Positions 15,714 through 24,986 of a DNA stretch of 64,000 nt are shown here, in pieces (position 1 is the first letter of the stretch; each line of letters begins with the position of its first letter). Both the position numbers and the translations under genes were made by a program. Under the pieces are notes generated by a model, which ran no database searches, was not told where the DNA came from, and saw nothing but the letters and a program-made list of their open reading frames with translations. Source of the DNA: Actinomadura rudentiformis (GTDB taxonomy: Bacteria; Actinomycetota; Actinomycetes; Streptosporangiales; Streptosporangiaceae); the NCBI RefSeq assembly GCF_008923185.1, contig NZ_WBMT01000011.1:62001-126000 (forward strand), written 5' to 3'.

Positions 15714-16400
15714 TCAGGGGGTCGGCGGGCCTTCTTCGGGGCGTTCGACGGGTTGGGTATGGGAAGGACGGCGACGACGGATGCCGCGGCGACCGGCCAC
15801 GAGGGTGTCGTCTTCGGTGCCTTCGATGATGGCGGCGGCTGTGCGCGGCTCGTCCGGGGCGTGAGCGCGTGGCTCGTCCGGGGCGGGAGAAGGCGTGCCC
15901 GGGGATTCGCCGACCTCGACGAAGTGCTTGAGGGCCTCGGTGACTTCCGGATCCGGATCCGGGTCCTCCTGAGGCCACGCGCCGCGCTTGAACACCAGCG
16001 CGTCAACGGAGAGGCGGCCGCCGGCGCCGGCGGCGAAGAGAAGGCTCACCAGGCCCAGGACCAGCACGAGTTCGTACCCGTAGCCGACCTTGTCGCCTTC
16101 CACGAGCATCAGGCCCTGGTCGACGTGGACGAAGACGAACGCGCCTGCCATGTCCAGGAAGAGAAGGGCGCCCGCGATCGGGAGGCCCGCACCGGCGATC
16201 AGGGCGGCGCCGCCCAGCAGTTCGACGAACGCCGCGTACGCGGCGGCGGCCGTGGGGACGGGTACGCCGAGGTCGTCGAAGCTCTGGCCGGTCGCGGTGA
16301 TGCCTGCTTCGATCTTCTGCCAGCCGTGGGCGATGAAGACGACTCCGACGGCGATTCGTGCGAGCAGGGCCACGACGTCGTAGAACAGCGATGGACGCAT
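15714..16400 (-). CDS. DoxX family membrane protein with long acidic tail
   Basis: From ATG 16400 (GGAAGGAG upstream) the protein has 228 residues. The first about 140 form a DoxX-type four-helix membrane domain: LARIAVGVVFIAHGWQKI (the typical first helix), AYAAFVELLGGAALIAGAG, FLDMAGAFVFVHVDQG and ELVLVLGLVSLLFA. The last about 85 residues are Pro/Glu/Asp-rich, probably disordered and cytoplasmic. DoxX-like proteins act in respiratory or redox complexes, but this one has no partner nearby. The open frame upstream to 16697 has no coding character and was dropped. Confidence 0.88.
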   Translation of the reverse strand: MRPSLFYDVVALLARIAVGVVFIAHGWQKIEAGITATGQSFDDLGVPVPTAAAAYAAFVELLGGAALIAGAGLPIAGALLFLDMAGAFVFVHVDQGLMLVEGDKVGYGYELVLVLGLVSLLFAAGAGGRLSVDALVFKRGAWPQEDPDPDPEVTEALKHFVEVGESPGTPSPAPDEPRAHAPDEPRTAAAIIEGTEDDTLVAGRRGIRRRRPSHTQPVERPEEGPPTP

Positions 16401-16569
16401 TGACGTCGCTCCTTCCGTATGGGCAGGGGCCGCTCGTGAGTATGACCCGTAGCAGGGCGAATCCGCGAGCCTTCCTGGCCAGGGGCGGCAGCATAAGCGG
16501 CGGGTGTTGTCGCCCATAGGCCGCTCCTGGTCATAGGTTGGGGACCGTCGGATGAGAAGGGGTGCGTAG

Positions 16570-17853
16570 ATGTCGATGCAGAAGGGCGCCAACACGGCGG
16601 TGCCTGTGGCCTCGGTCCGGGTGGAGCTGGGATGGCAGGGTGGTCCTGGCGTGCTTGATGCCGACGCTTCCGCGCTGTTGCTCGCTGGGACGGGCAAAGT
16701 ACGTTCGGACGACGATTTCGTCTTCTACAACCAGCCGGTGCACGGTTCTGGTTCGGTACGGCACGAGGGCAAGCAACGGGGGCCGACCGTACGGGACGTC
16801 CTCGCCGTGAACCTGTCGGCGGTCGAGCCGGACATCGAGAAGATCGTGGTCGCGGCCTCGGCGGACGGCGGTACGTTCGGTCAGTTCCAGGGGCTGTATG
16901 TCCGGGTGGTGGACGCCGCGGCCGGGACTGAGGTCGCGCGTTTCGACAACCCTGGCGCCACGACCGAGACTGCGTTCGTCCTGGGGGAGCTCTACCGGCG
17001 CCAGGGTGCCTGGAAGTTCCGCGCCATCGGGCAGGGGTACGACTCGGGTCTCGCGGGTCTGGCCACTGACTTCGGTATCTCCGTAGACGAGCCGAGCGAG
17101 AGCGCCGCCCCGCCGCCACCCGTACAGCCGCCAGCTCCTCCCGCTCCGCCCCAGCAACCCGTGCAGCCGCCGCCCCCGCCCCAGCCGCAACAGGCTGCAC
17201 AGCCGCAGCCTCAGGTGCAAGGCGGGATGATTTCGCTGACGAAGAGCTCCCCGTCGGTGTCGCTCACCAAGCAGGGTGCCACGTCGGGCAACATGCGGGT
17301 CAACCTCAACTGGACCGCGCGCGAGGGCGTCGCGACCGGGCGGTTCGGCAAGCGGCGCCGTGGCTACGACCTCGACCTGGACCTGTGCTGCCTCTGGGAG
17401 CTGATGGACGGCCGCAAGGGAATCATCCACGCCGTCGGTGACTTCGGCGCGCTCGACCGCCCGCCGTTCATCCAGCTCGACAAGGACGACCGCACGGGCT
17501 CGGTCGAGACCGGCGAGAACCTCACGATCAACCTCGACCACACCGCGCAGTTCAAGCGCATCCTGGTGTTCGCGGAGATCTACGACGGCGCCGACGACTT
17601 CCGCGGCCTGGACGCGATCGCCACGCTCTACCCGGTGGGCTCCCCGCCGATCGAGATGCGCATGGACGACTGCCACGACGCCTCGCGAGACGCCGTCCTC
17701 GCCCTCATCGAGAACGTGAACGGGGACCTGGTGGTCCGCCGTGAGGGCCGGTTCGTCCTGCCCCCGCCCGGCCGCCCGCGTTGGGGCAAGATGTCGGTCG
17801 ACCAGGCGTACAACTGGAACCTCGAATGGGTCGCTTCCCGCGGCAAGGACTGA
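16570..17853 (+). CDS. Tandem TerD-domain protein with Pro/Gln linker
   Basis: The 427-residue protein has a first TerD-like domain (about 1-178: QKGANTAVPVASVRVELGW, DADASALLL, DDDFVFYNQP, NLSAVEPDIEKIVVAAS), a linker of about 45 residues almost wholly Pro, Gln and Ala, and a second TerD domain (about 222-425: MISLTKSSPSVSLTKQ, NLNWTA, YDLDLDLCCLWEL). TerD domains bind calcium and occur in tellurite- and stress-response modules. Streptomycetes carry many TerD paralogues. No ter operon partner is adjacent, so a general envelope or stress role is inferred only weakly. Confidence 0.9.
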   Translation: MSMQKGANTAVPVASVRVELGWQGGPGVLDADASALLLAGTGKVRSDDDFVFYNQPVHGSGSVRHEGKQRGPTVRDVLAVNLSAVEPDIEKIVVAASADGGTFGQFQGLYVRVVDAAAGTEVARFDNPGATTETAFVLGELYRRQGAWKFRAIGQGYDSGLAGLATDFGISVDEPSESAAPPPPVQPPAPPAPPQQPVQPPPPPQPQQAAQPQPQVQGGMISLTKSSPSVSLTKQGATSGNMRVNLNWTAREGVATGRFGKRRRGYDLDLDLCCLWELMDGRKGIIHAVGDFGALDRPPFIQLDKDDRTGSVETGENLTINLDHTAQFKRILVFAEIYDGADDFRGLDAIATLYPVGSPPIEMRMDDCHDASRDAVLALIENVNGDLVVRREGRFVLPPPGRPRWGKMSVDQAYNWNLEWVASRGKD

Positions 17854-17856
17854 GCC

Positions 17857-17891
17857 AGCGCAGGGCACACCTTGTCAGTGTGCCCTGCGCT
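17857..17891 (+). terminator. Stem-loop after TerD gene
   Basis: Perfect 14-bp arms (AGCGCAGGGCACAC / GTGTGCCCTGCGCT) with a 7-nt loop start three bases after the TerD stop codon and lie before the convergent HhH gene. Confidence 0.85.
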
Positions 17892-17920
17892 GTCGTATCG
17901 GCGGGCTGTCGTATCGGCGG
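17890..17920. repeat. 15-bp direct repeat
   Basis: CTGTCGTATCGGCGG occurs at 17890-17904 and 17906-17920, just after the terminator and before the convergent HhH gene. No function is apparent. Confidence 0.7.
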
Positions 17921-17926
17921 CCGCGC

Positions 17927-18556
17927 TCAGGACTTGATGGTTTCGGCGAGCTTCTTGTCTTTGCTCACTCGTACGAGGGCGGCGGCGAAGCGGGCCAGGT
18001 CCTTCTCTGGGACCTCGTCGGCGAGGCGCTTGGGGTCGGCGGGAAGACCCAGTCGTTCGGCGCCCTTGAGGGTCTGGCTGTCGAAGTAGGGGCGCAGCCA
18101 AGGCCACATGGCCTGGGCCTCGCGGCAGAAGATGTCGACACCTGTGGGACCGATCCCTGGGAACTCCCGCAGCAGCTTGCCCGCGCGTTCCCTGTCGCGC
18201 CCTGACTCGATCGCGAGCCGCCGCATGTCGCCCTGGTACTTCTCCTGAACCATCTCCGCCATATCGCCGAGCCGCGTCGCGGTGCTCTCGTCGTACCGCA
18301 CGTAGTGTCCCCGTCCCAGGGCGTCGACGCGGTCCTGCCAGCTCAGCCTGTTCATACCGCGCGGTGTGCCGCCGCCCGCCTCGAACAGCTCATGGGCAGC
18401 CGCCATCGCGATGTCCGAGGAGATGCGGGTGCTCATCAGGTTGGCCAGGACCAGCAACTTGAAGAGAGCGGCAGGCTGGTCCTTCAGTGGGATGCCGGCC
18501 TCCTCCGCATAGGTCGTGCTCGCCTCTCGCATCAGCTTTCGTACGACAGCGTCCAT
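17927..18556 (-). CDS. HhH-GPD superfamily endonuclease III-like protein
   Basis: The 209-residue helical protein resembles the endonuclease III/HhH-GPD fold: an N-terminal helix set (LFKLLVLANLMSTRISSDIAMAA), the helix-hairpin-helix REFPGIGPTGVDIF (about 135-148), and YFDSQ downstream. The C-terminal 4Fe-4S cysteines of Nth are absent and no catalytic lysine is seen just before the hairpin, so it is probably a structural relative or a monofunctional glycosylase rather than a true Nth. GGAGG precedes ATG 18556. It lies 73 bp downstream of rnhB on the same strand, a DNA-repair-themed pair. Confidence 0.8.
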   Translation of the reverse strand: MDAVVRKLMREASTTYAEEAGIPLKDQPAALFKLLVLANLMSTRISSDIAMAAAHELFEAGGGTPRGMNRLSWQDRVDALGRGHYVRYDESTATRLGDMAEMVQEKYQGDMRRLAIESGRDRERAGKLLREFPGIGPTGVDIFCREAQAMWPWLRPYFDSQTLKGAERLGLPADPKRLADEVPEKDLARFAAALVRVSKDKKLAETIKS

Positions 18557-18629
18557 GGCATCGTCCTCCCGTCATCGAGCGGCTTACCCCGGCTGTGGGG
18601 AACAACTCCGCCCGAAGTCAAAGACGATG

Positions 18630-19526
18630 TCAGATCAGGCTGAGCTGTCCCTCTCCCGCGAGCGGGTCGCGGTGCTTCTTAAGGTGACGCCATCGCGGGA
18701 GGTCGTCCAGATATGACCACGACATCCGGTGATGAGGTGTTGGTCCGTGTTCCTCCAGGGCCTTCTGGTGGACGGGCGACGGGTATCCGGCACACGCGCC
18801 GAAGCCGTACGCCGGGAACTCCGGGTCGAGCCCGGCCATCAGGCGATCGCGATGCACCTTGGCCAGGACGGACGCCGCCGCGACCGTGACGGACCGTTGG
18901 TCGGCTTTGACTTCGCAGCGCACGCGCCAAGGCCGCTTCAGGAAGTCGTTGTTGCCGTCGAGGATCACCATGTCGGGCGGCTCCGGCAGGGCCTTGAGCG
19001 CGCGCAGGGTTGCGCGGCGCAGCGCCTCTGTCATGCCGAGCTCGTCGATCTCCTCGGGCGAGGACGAACCGATGGCGTACGAGGCCAGCCAGCCGGGCAA
19101 CACCTCGGCGAACGCCTCCCTGTGCGCCTCGGTGAGGAGCTTGGAGTCGGTGAGCTTGACCTTGCGCTTGCCCCGTCCAGGTAGCTCCGGCGGCGGGCTG
19201 AGATCGGTGACCGCCGCGCACACCACCACAGGCCCGGCCCAGGCGCCGCGCCCGACCTCGTCCACGCCTGCGATCCGCAGGGCGCCACCCTTCCGCAGCT
19301 GATTCTCGATCTCGTACCCCGCCACCCGAGGCAACGGAGGCGGGGACGAGCCTTCACCTGCCGATTCGAGACCTGGGAGCGATTCCCCGCCGGCTTCCAC
19401 GAGGTCCGCGTCATCTATGGGGCGGCGACCAGTCGCGCTGCGGCGACCACTTGCGCTGCGGCCAGCGATGCGGGGCCGGACGCCCCCGTTGGAGTTGGCG
19501 GTTCCGCGGGGATCGTTGTCGGTCAA
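18630..19526 (-). CDS. rnhB: Ribonuclease HII
   Basis: RNase HII cuts RNA in DNA hybrids, including single misincorporated ribonucleotides. Catalytic motifs are present: [16 protein letters not shown] (Asp-Glu), LDGNND, and KADQ followed by [16 protein letters not shown]. The Ala-to-Val change in DEVGRG and KADQ instead of KGDA are unusual. With the TTG start at 19526 the protein has 298 residues, including a low-complexity N-terminal stretch of about 65 with an [13 protein letters not shown] repeat. GTG 19325, just before AGYEIENQL, would give the usual size of about 231 and may be the real start. Confidence 0.9.
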   Translation of the reverse strand: MTDNDPRGTANSNGGVRPRIAGRSASGRRSATGRRPIDDADLVEAGGESLPGLESAGEGSSPPPLPRVAGYEIENQLRKGGALRIAGVDEVGRGAWAGPVVVCAAVTDLSPPPELPGRGKRKVKLTDSKLLTEAHREAFAEVLPGWLASYAIGSSSPEEIDELGMTEALRRATLRALKALPEPPDMVILDGNNDFLKRPWRVRCEVKADQRSVTVAAASVLAKVHRDRLMAGLDPEFPAYGFGACAGYPSPVHQKALEEHGPTPHHRMSWSYLDDLPRWRHLKKHRDPLAGEGQLSLI

Positions 19527-19591
19527 GTGGGCTCCGGTCCAAGAGTGTCGTCCTCCAAGAGTATTGACTCGCGTCCTGCGATCACCATGCT

Positions 19592-19597
19592 TAGGCT
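19592..19597 (+). promoter_or_regulatory. -10 hexamer of VOC gene (leaderless)
   Basis: TAGGCT ends six bases before ATG 19604. A TTGACT at 19564 is too far away to be its -35. CATGCT at 19586 with a 16-bp spacer is the alternative. Confidence 0.4.
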
Positions 19598-19603
19598 GCC
19601 GAC

Positions 19604-19993
19604 ATGGCCGTGTCTTTGTTCGCCGTCACACTCGACTGTCCCGATCCGGAGAAGCTTGCGCGGTTCTACGAGGGCTTCCTCGGTGGCCGTGTGCATGTCG
19701 CGGACGATGGCCATTTCGCGGTGCTGGTCATCGAGGGCGAAGTGCGGCTCGACTTCCAGCGGGCGGACAATCCGGCGCCGCCGAAGTGGCCCGACCCGAC
19801 AGCGCCGCTGCGCCATCATCTCGAGTTCGCCATAGACGAGGAACCGGATGAGATGGAACGCAGGCTCCGTGAACTCGGGGCCTCGGTGCCCTCTCACCAG
19901 CCCGATGACGACCATTTCCGGGTTTACGTCGACCCGGCAGGTCACCTGTTCTGCGTGGCCCCCAGAGCCAACACCTACGTCCGCGAGGATTAG
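19604..19993 (+). CDS. VOC family (glyoxalase-like) protein
   Basis: The 129-residue vicinal-oxygen-chelate fold is built from two beta-alpha-beta-beta-beta modules: [23 protein letters not shown] in the first, and [23 protein letters not shown] with [15 protein letters not shown] in the second. VOC proteins are metal-dependent lyases, dioxygenases or antibiotic-binding proteins. The putative metal ligands His (HHLEF) and Asp/His near the C-terminus (DPAGHLFC) are present. It is divergent from rnhB with 77 bp between starts. Substrate unknown. Confidence 0.87.
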   Translation: MAVSLFAVTLDCPDPEKLARFYEGFLGGRVHVADDGHFAVLVIEGEVRLDFQRADNPAPPKWPDPTAPLRHHLEFAIDEEPDEMERRLRELGASVPSHQPDDDHFRVYVDPAGHLFCVAPRANTYVRED

Positions 19994-20049
19994 GCCCGGT
20001 CGACCAGGACAGGCAGTCGACCAGGACAGGCAGTGGAGGCGCCGGGAGT

Positions 20050-20655
20050 TCAGAGCCAGCCGTTGTGGCGGGCGGTGCCCACGGCCTCGATGCGGTTGCG
20101 TGCGCCGGTCTTGCCGATGGCGGACGAGAGGTAGTTGCGGACCGTGCTCTCCGACAGGTGCAGCCGGGTGGCGATGTCGGCGACCGTGGAGCCGTCAGCC
20201 GCGGCTGTCAGTACGTCGCGTTCGCGATCGGTGAGCGGGTTGGGGCCGACCGAGAGGGCGGCGGCGGCGAGGGCGGGGTCCACGACCTGTTCGCCGGCGA
20301 GAACGCGTCGAATGGCATCGACGAGGTTCTCGATCGGGCCGTCCTTGACCAGGAAGCCGCTGGCGCCGGCCTCCATCGCGCGGCGCAGGTAGCCGGGACG
20401 GCCGAAGGTCGTGACGATCAGGACCTTGCAGGACGGCAGCTCGCGGCGAAGGTCGGCGGCGACGTCCAGGCCGCTGCGGCCCGGCATCTCGATGTCGAGC
20501 ACGGCGACGTCGGGCTCGGACTGGAGTGCTGCCGCGAGCGCCGAGCCCCCGTCCGCGACCTGGGCGACGATCTCCAAGTCCTCTTCGAGGTCGAGCAGGA
20601 GCGCGAGCGCGCTGCGCATCATGCCCTGGTCCTCGGCGAGCAGAACTCTGATCAC
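20050..20655 (-). CDS. NarL/LuxR-type response regulator
   Basis: The 201-residue protein has a receiver domain (1-120) with the acidic pair in LLAEDQ, phospho-acceptor Asp54 in VAVLDIEMPG, Thr in VTTFG and Lys in FLVKDG. A LuxR helix-turn-helix follows (about 138-195: LTDRERDVLTAAADGSTVAD, LHLSESTVRNYLS). It starts with GTG 20655, 17 bp after the kinase stop, so the pair is one operon. The architecture matches the DesR-type regulators of membrane-stress or drug-export systems. No ABC transporter gene is adjacent, so the target is unknown. Confidence 0.95.
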   Translation of the reverse strand: MIRVLLAEDQGMMRSALALLLDLEEDLEIVAQVADGGSALAAALQSEPDVAVLDIEMPGRSGLDVAADLRRELPSCKVLIVTTFGRPGYLRRAMEAGASGFLVKDGPIENLVDAIRRVLAGEQVVDPALAAAALSVGPNPLTDRERDVLTAAADGSTVADIATRLHLSESTVRNYLSSAIGKTGARNRIEAVGTARHNGWL

Positions 20656-20672
20656 GCGACCATTGTCTGTCC

Positions 20673-21878
20673 TTACGGGTCTCCGGTGACCGGAATGGCG
20701 ACCTTCAGCATGTAACCGCCACCGGGGTGCGGGCCCGCCTCGACGGTCCCGTTCGCAGCGGCCATGCGTTCCTTGAGGCCCTTCAGCCCATAGCCGCCGG
20801 TGTCCAATGACAGCCCGTCCCCAGCAGAACCCGTTGGATGGCCGTGCCCGGTATTCGCGCCAGAGCCGTCGTCGTGAATTTCCAGGACGGCGTGGTAGCC
20901 GTCGTTGTGGACGGAGATCTCGCAGTGCCGGGCGCCGCTGTGCCGGATCACGTTCGTGATGCCCTCCCGGACCGCCCAGCCCAGCAACGCGTCGGGCTCG
21001 GGCGGCGGCGGAGGCCCTTCGCGGCGTACGACCGGCTCGATTCCGGCGTCGGCCAGCGCCGTGTGCGCGGCGTCCAGTTCACCGGCCAGGCCGCGCCCCC
21101 GATAGCCGTGGACCGCCTGGCGTACTTCGCCCAGTGCCTGACGGCCCACGGTCTCGATGTCGGCGGCCTGCTCGGCCGCGACCTTGGGATCATGCTCGGC
21201 TATGCGCCGCACGGCCTGGGCCTTCACCACCATGATCGACAGGGTGTGGCCGAGGAGGTCGTGCAGGTCGCGGGAGAATCGCAGCCGCTCCCGTTCGACG
21301 GCGGCGTGCGCGAGCTCCTCGCGTGCCTCGCGGAGCATTCCGATGACGATGAAGAGCCGCAGCACGATCGCGGTCACCAGCGCGGCGGTCGCCGTTCCGT
21401 ACGCGTATCCGAGCACGCTCTCGCCGCTCTCGTCCGCCAGCCAGGGAACGAGGATGGACAGCGCCGTCGGCAAGCCGATGATCACCAGAAGGGGCAGGTC
21501 CGGCCCGTTCTCCCGGGCTCGAACGTGGCCTGCCAGCGCTCCGGAGGCCAGTCCCAGCATCGGGAAGAGCGGGTACCACCCGTCCCCGAAACCGAACGTC
21601 GCTCCGCCCACGACGGCCATCAAGGCCCCGAACAGCAGGAACGGCAACCGCAGCGGCACGCGCCCACTGAACGCCGTGAACACGACCGCCACGTACAGCG
21701 CGCCGGCAGCCACGATCGCGGGCAGCGCCAGCCAGAGCGGCCCGGTCCCGTCGCCCAGAACGTTCTTGATGGGCCACGCCAGGAAGAGCATCCAGATGCA
21801 CAACGCTCCCGCGCTCGGGCCCTTCCGGTCGACCTTGTCGAGATCGATGTCCGGACGCCGCCGCCGGCTGCCGCTCAC
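20673..21878 (-). CDS. Sensor histidine kinase (HisKA_3 type)
   Basis: The 401-residue kinase is the partner of the downstream regulator. About six membrane segments lie between residues 20 and 165, with only short external loops, which suggests that it senses a state of the membrane. The dimerisation/phospho-acceptor helix RDLHDLLGHTLSIMVVKAQAV follows (His at about 205), then the HATPase domain with REGITNVIRHSGA (N box) and GYGLKGLKERM (G boxes). GTG 21878 was chosen because GAGGTGAT lies nine bases upstream and the next 97 codons upstream are not protein-like. Confidence 0.93.
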   Translation of the reverse strand: MSGSRRRRPDIDLDKVDRKGPSAGALCIWMLFLAWPIKNVLGDGTGPLWLALPAIVAAGALYVAVVFTAFSGRVPLRLPFLLFGALMAVVGGATFGFGDGWYPLFPMLGLASGALAGHVRARENGPDLPLLVIIGLPTALSILVPWLADESGESVLGYAYGTATAALVTAIVLRLFIVIGMLREAREELAHAAVERERLRFSRDLHDLLGHTLSIMVVKAQAVRRIAEHDPKVAAEQAADIETVGRQALGEVRQAVHGYRGRGLAGELDAAHTALADAGIEPVVRREGPPPPPEPDALLGWAVREGITNVIRHSGARHCEISVHNDGYHAVLEIHDDGSGANTGHGHPTGSAGDGLSLDTGGYGLKGLKERMAAANGTVEAGPHPGGGYMLKVAIPVTGDP

Positions 21879-22224
21879 CTGGCGATCACCTCGTTCACGC
21901 GCGCCGGCGTATGCCGGTCCGCCTGGGCCGCTCATGCTGAGCGAGCCGTGCGCCGATGCGCGCGGACGGCCGGGGGCGCGAACGCCGGCCAGCAGCACGC
22001 CGGCGGGTTTGCCGGTCTTGGTTGTCACATGACAGACGCTACGAGTGTGTCCGACAAGTCTGGCAGGGTCGACGATCCACCGTTGCCCGGTACAAATGTC
22101 CTGTTCGCTGGGCTCGCCGCCTGCCTCGTTCGACAGAAACTTTCGCCGTCCTGTCCCGGCAGGAGTCAACGAACCGCGTGCGAGGAGTCCCGTTCGAGCC
22201 TGTCCTGCGCTTTACTCGCCTGTG
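21879..22224. other. Divergent intergenic region, kinase / AAA+ gene
   Basis: 346 bp without a credible gene. It should hold both promoters. TGTCA-CA-TGACA (22023-22034) is a small inverted repeat about 145 bp upstream of the kinase. TACTCG at 22213-22218 lies six bases before the ATG of the AAA+ gene and may be its -10. Confidence 0.5.
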
Positions 22225-24942
22225 ATGGCATTGTTCGGCAGATCCCGCTCCCGCCCGGCGGGCACCGCGGCGCGGGATCTATTCGAGCGCCTGCGATGGC
22301 GTTACTTCCAGGTCCAGGCGGGACTGCGCTTCCTGGGCGGGCTGCTGCTGCTCACCCTGGCGGTGGCAGGGGCCGTGCTGCTGAACGGACCGGTGCTCAG
22401 CGCCGCCGCGTTCACCCTCATCCTGCTGATCGTGGTGCATCTGACCCTGCGATCGCCGGCGGGCATGGCCGTGGTCTCGGTGATCGTGGGCTGGCTGGTG
22501 GTGTCGGTTCCGCTCGGCCATCTGTACCCAGGACATGAGGACCAGCGGCCCTACCTCAGCCCGTCTCTACTGCTCGCGCTCCTCGCTCTGCCTGTCGCGT
22601 TCGTGGCGCTGCGCCTGCGGGGGTACGCGCCGTGGCGCACGGCGTTGCTCGCCTTCGCCGCGGCCGGAATCGTCACGGCTGCGGCAGCCCATCCGCTACC
22701 GGACTTGCAGGTGCTGCCCGGCTGGCTGGCTGCGCTCGGCTTCCTGGCCTACCGATGGGACCAGGCGCGCCGTTCGGTGCCCGCCGAGGCGTACGAGACG
22801 GGATGGGTGCAGGAACAGTCCAACCCGGGAGGCGACGGCATGACGGCGCCCGGCAAGCCTCGTCCCGATCGCCGCACCGGTGCAGGGTCGCGCAAAGGGC
22901 CGAAGCCTGGCGTTGGTCCGCGTTCGGGCGGCGGCTCCGGGAAGGGAAGCGGGCCAGGTCCGGGTGGCGGCTCAGGCGCGGGTGGCGGCTCTGGCACTGG
23001 TGGCGGTTCAGGCATGGGCGGCGGGCTGGAGGGCGCGTCTGGAGGAAGCTCAGGGAGCGGGTCCGGCTCGGGTAGGAGTGGCGGGACGCTGGACTCCGCC
23101 GGGGTGCCTGTGGCCACGCAGGCGGCGTACGAGGCGCGCGCGGCGGCGCAGGCTCAGGAGCTCGGCGGCGGTGAGGGGTCGCGGGACGACGGCACGCAGG
23201 ACGGACGTGCCGAGGACCAGCCGGAGATCTCGGTCGCCGAGGCGCTCGCCGAGCTGACCGGCATGATCGGGCTGGAGCCGGTGAAGCGCCAGGTGCGTTC
23301 CATCGCCGCGTCCATCGAGGCCGCACACCTGCGAGCCGCCGCCGGTGTGCCGACCGAGAAGCCCATGCGGCACTTCGTCTTCGTCGGCCCGTCGGGCACC
23401 GGCAAGACCAGCGTGGCCCGCGTGCTGGCCAAGATCTTCTACGCCTTCGGGCTGCTGCCGACGCCGAACCTGGTGGAGGCGCACCGCGCCGACCTCGTCG
23501 GGGAGTTCCTCGGCGCCACCGCGATCAAGACCAACCAGCTCGTGGACTCGGCGATCGGCGGCGTGCTGTTCATCGACGAGGCGTACGCGCTGGTCAACTC
23601 CGGCGAAGGGCAGCCGGACCGGTTCGGCAACGAGGCCGTGCAGACCCTCCTCAAGCGCGCCGAGGACGACCGCGAGAATCTGGTCATCATCCTCGCCGGG
23701 TACGAGGCGCAGATGACCGAGTTCCTCGACTCCAACCCCGGGCTGGCCTCGCGGTTCGGCACGCGCGTGCATTTCCCCTCGTACCGGACGGCCGAGCTCC
23801 TGTGCATCGCCGACTACCACACCGGCCTGCGCGACGACCGGCTCGACGACGAGGCCCGGCGCCGCCTGGGTGCGCGTTTCGAGGAGATCGAACGGCGCGG
23901 CATCGTCGACGAACTCGGCAACGGGCGGTTCGTGCGTTCGCTGACCGAGGCCGCCGCCCGCGCGCGTGACGTCCGCGTGGTCGAGGCATCCGACCGGCCC
24001 ACCGCCGACGACCTGGTCACACTGCGCACCGAGGACGTCGAGACCGCGTTCGCCGAGCTCACCGAGCGGTACCGCGGGTACGCCGAGACGCCGACCCTCG
24101 ACGAGGCCCTCGGCTCCCTCGACGCGATGATCGGGCTGTCCGCCGTCAAACGCCAGGTGCGTGAGATCGCCGCGCAGCTCCAGGTCGCCCAGATGCGCGC
24201 CGAACAGGGCCTGGTCACCCGCTCGCCGACCCGCCACTTCGTCTTCACCGGGCCGCCCGGCACGGGCAAGACCACCGTCGCCCGCGTCCTCGGCCGTATC
24301 TTCGCGGCGCTCGGCCTCCTGGCGCGGCCCTCCGTCGTCGAGGCCCAGCGCGCCGATCTCGTCGGCGACCACCTCGGCGCCACCGCCCTCAAGACCAACA
24401 AGGTCATCGACTCGGCGCTCGGCGGCGTGCTCTTCGTCGACGAGGCGTACGCGCTGAGCAATCCCGGCTACAGCGGCGGCGACGCGTTCGGTGCCGAGGC
24501 CGTCCAGACGCTTCTCAAACGAGCCGAGGACGACCGCGACCGCCTCGTCGTCGTCCTGGCGGGATATGACCGGGACATGGAGCGCTTCCTGGCCTCCAAC
24601 CCGGGCCTGGGCTCGCGCTTCGACGTGCGGGTCGACTTCCCCTCGTACGGCCCGGACGAGCTCCTCCAGATCGCCCAGCTGATCGCCGAGCAGGAAGGTG
24701 ACCGCTGGGAGGAACAGGCGCTGGACGACCTGGCGCTCGTCTTCCAGCGTGCCTGCGGCACGGGACGCATCGACGAACTGGGCAATGGCCGCTTCGCGCG
24801 TTCTCTCTACGAGAAGGCCTGCGCCTCACGTGCCGTACGAGCAGCCCAGCTGGGCCCGGCCGCCACCACTGCCGACCTGACCATCCTCACCACCGACGAC
24901 GTCCGCGCCGCATTCGCAGAGGTGACACACCGCCTCGGCTGA
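22225..24942 (+). CDS. Membrane-anchored double AAA+ ATPase (CbxX/CfqX, EccA-like)
   Basis: From ATG 22225 the protein has 905 residues. Residues about 25-190 carry five or six hydrophobic helices; a Gly/Ser-rich linker of about 100 residues follows (about 205-305, repeated GGGSG units). Then come two CbxX/CfqX AAA+ modules: Walker A GPSGTGKTSVARVLAKIF with Walker B GVLFIDEAYAL, and GPPGTGKTTVARVLGRIF with GVLFVDEAYAL. Both keep the sensor and arginine regions. EccA of type VII secretion has one such domain and no membrane part, and no other esx gene is nearby. The role is therefore open: unfoldase, complex remodelling or secretion support. Confidence 0.9.
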   Translation: MALFGRSRSRPAGTAARDLFERLRWRYFQVQAGLRFLGGLLLLTLAVAGAVLLNGPVLSAAAFTLILLIVVHLTLRSPAGMAVVSVIVGWLVVSVPLGHLYPGHEDQRPYLSPSLLLALLALPVAFVALRLRGYAPWRTALLAFAAAGIVTAAAAHPLPDLQVLPGWLAALGFLAYRWDQARRSVPAEAYETGWVQEQSNPGGDGMTAPGKPRPDRRTGAGSRKGPKPGVGPRSGGGSGKGSGPGPGGGSGAGGGSGTGGGSGMGGGLEGASGGSSGSGSGSGRSGGTLDSAGVPVATQAAYEARAAAQAQELGGGEGSRDDGTQDGRAEDQPEISVAEALAELTGMIGLEPVKRQVRSIAASIEAAHLRAAAGVPTEKPMRHFVFVGPSGTGKTSVARVLAKIFYAFGLLPTPNLVEAHRADLVGEFLGATAIKTNQLVDSAIGGVLFIDEAYALVNSGEGQPDRFGNEAVQTLLKRAEDDRENLVIILAGYEAQMTEFLDSNPGLASRFGTRVHFPSYRTAELLCIADYHTGLRDDRLDDEARRRLGARFEEIERRGIVDELGNGRFVRSLTEAAARARDVRVVEASDRPTADDLVTLRTEDVETAFAELTERYRGYAETPTLDEALGSLDAMIGLSAVKRQVREIAAQLQVAQMRAEQGLVTRSPTRHFVFTGPPGTGKTTVARVLGRIFAALGLLARPSVVEAQRADLVGDHLGATALKTNKVIDSALGGVLFVDEAYALSNPGYSGGDAFGAEAVQTLLKRAEDDRDRLVVVLAGYDRDMERFLASNPGLGSRFDVRVDFPSYGPDELLQIAQLIAEQEGDRWEEQALDDLALVFQRACGTGRIDELGNGRFARSLYEKACASRAVRAAQLGPAATTADLTILTTDDVRAAFAEVTHRLG

Positions 24943-24974
24943 ACACACCTCCACGGATTGTCGGATGGATGCGG

Positions 24975-24980
24975 TCTAAT
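24975..24980 (+). promoter_or_regulatory. -10 hexamer of AlkZ-like gene (leaderless)
   Basis: TCTAAT ends six bases before ATG 24987, with no Shine-Dalgarno sequence. This supports ATG 24987 over the upstream 24969 codon. Confidence 0.4.
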
Positions 24981-24986
24981 CGGGCT

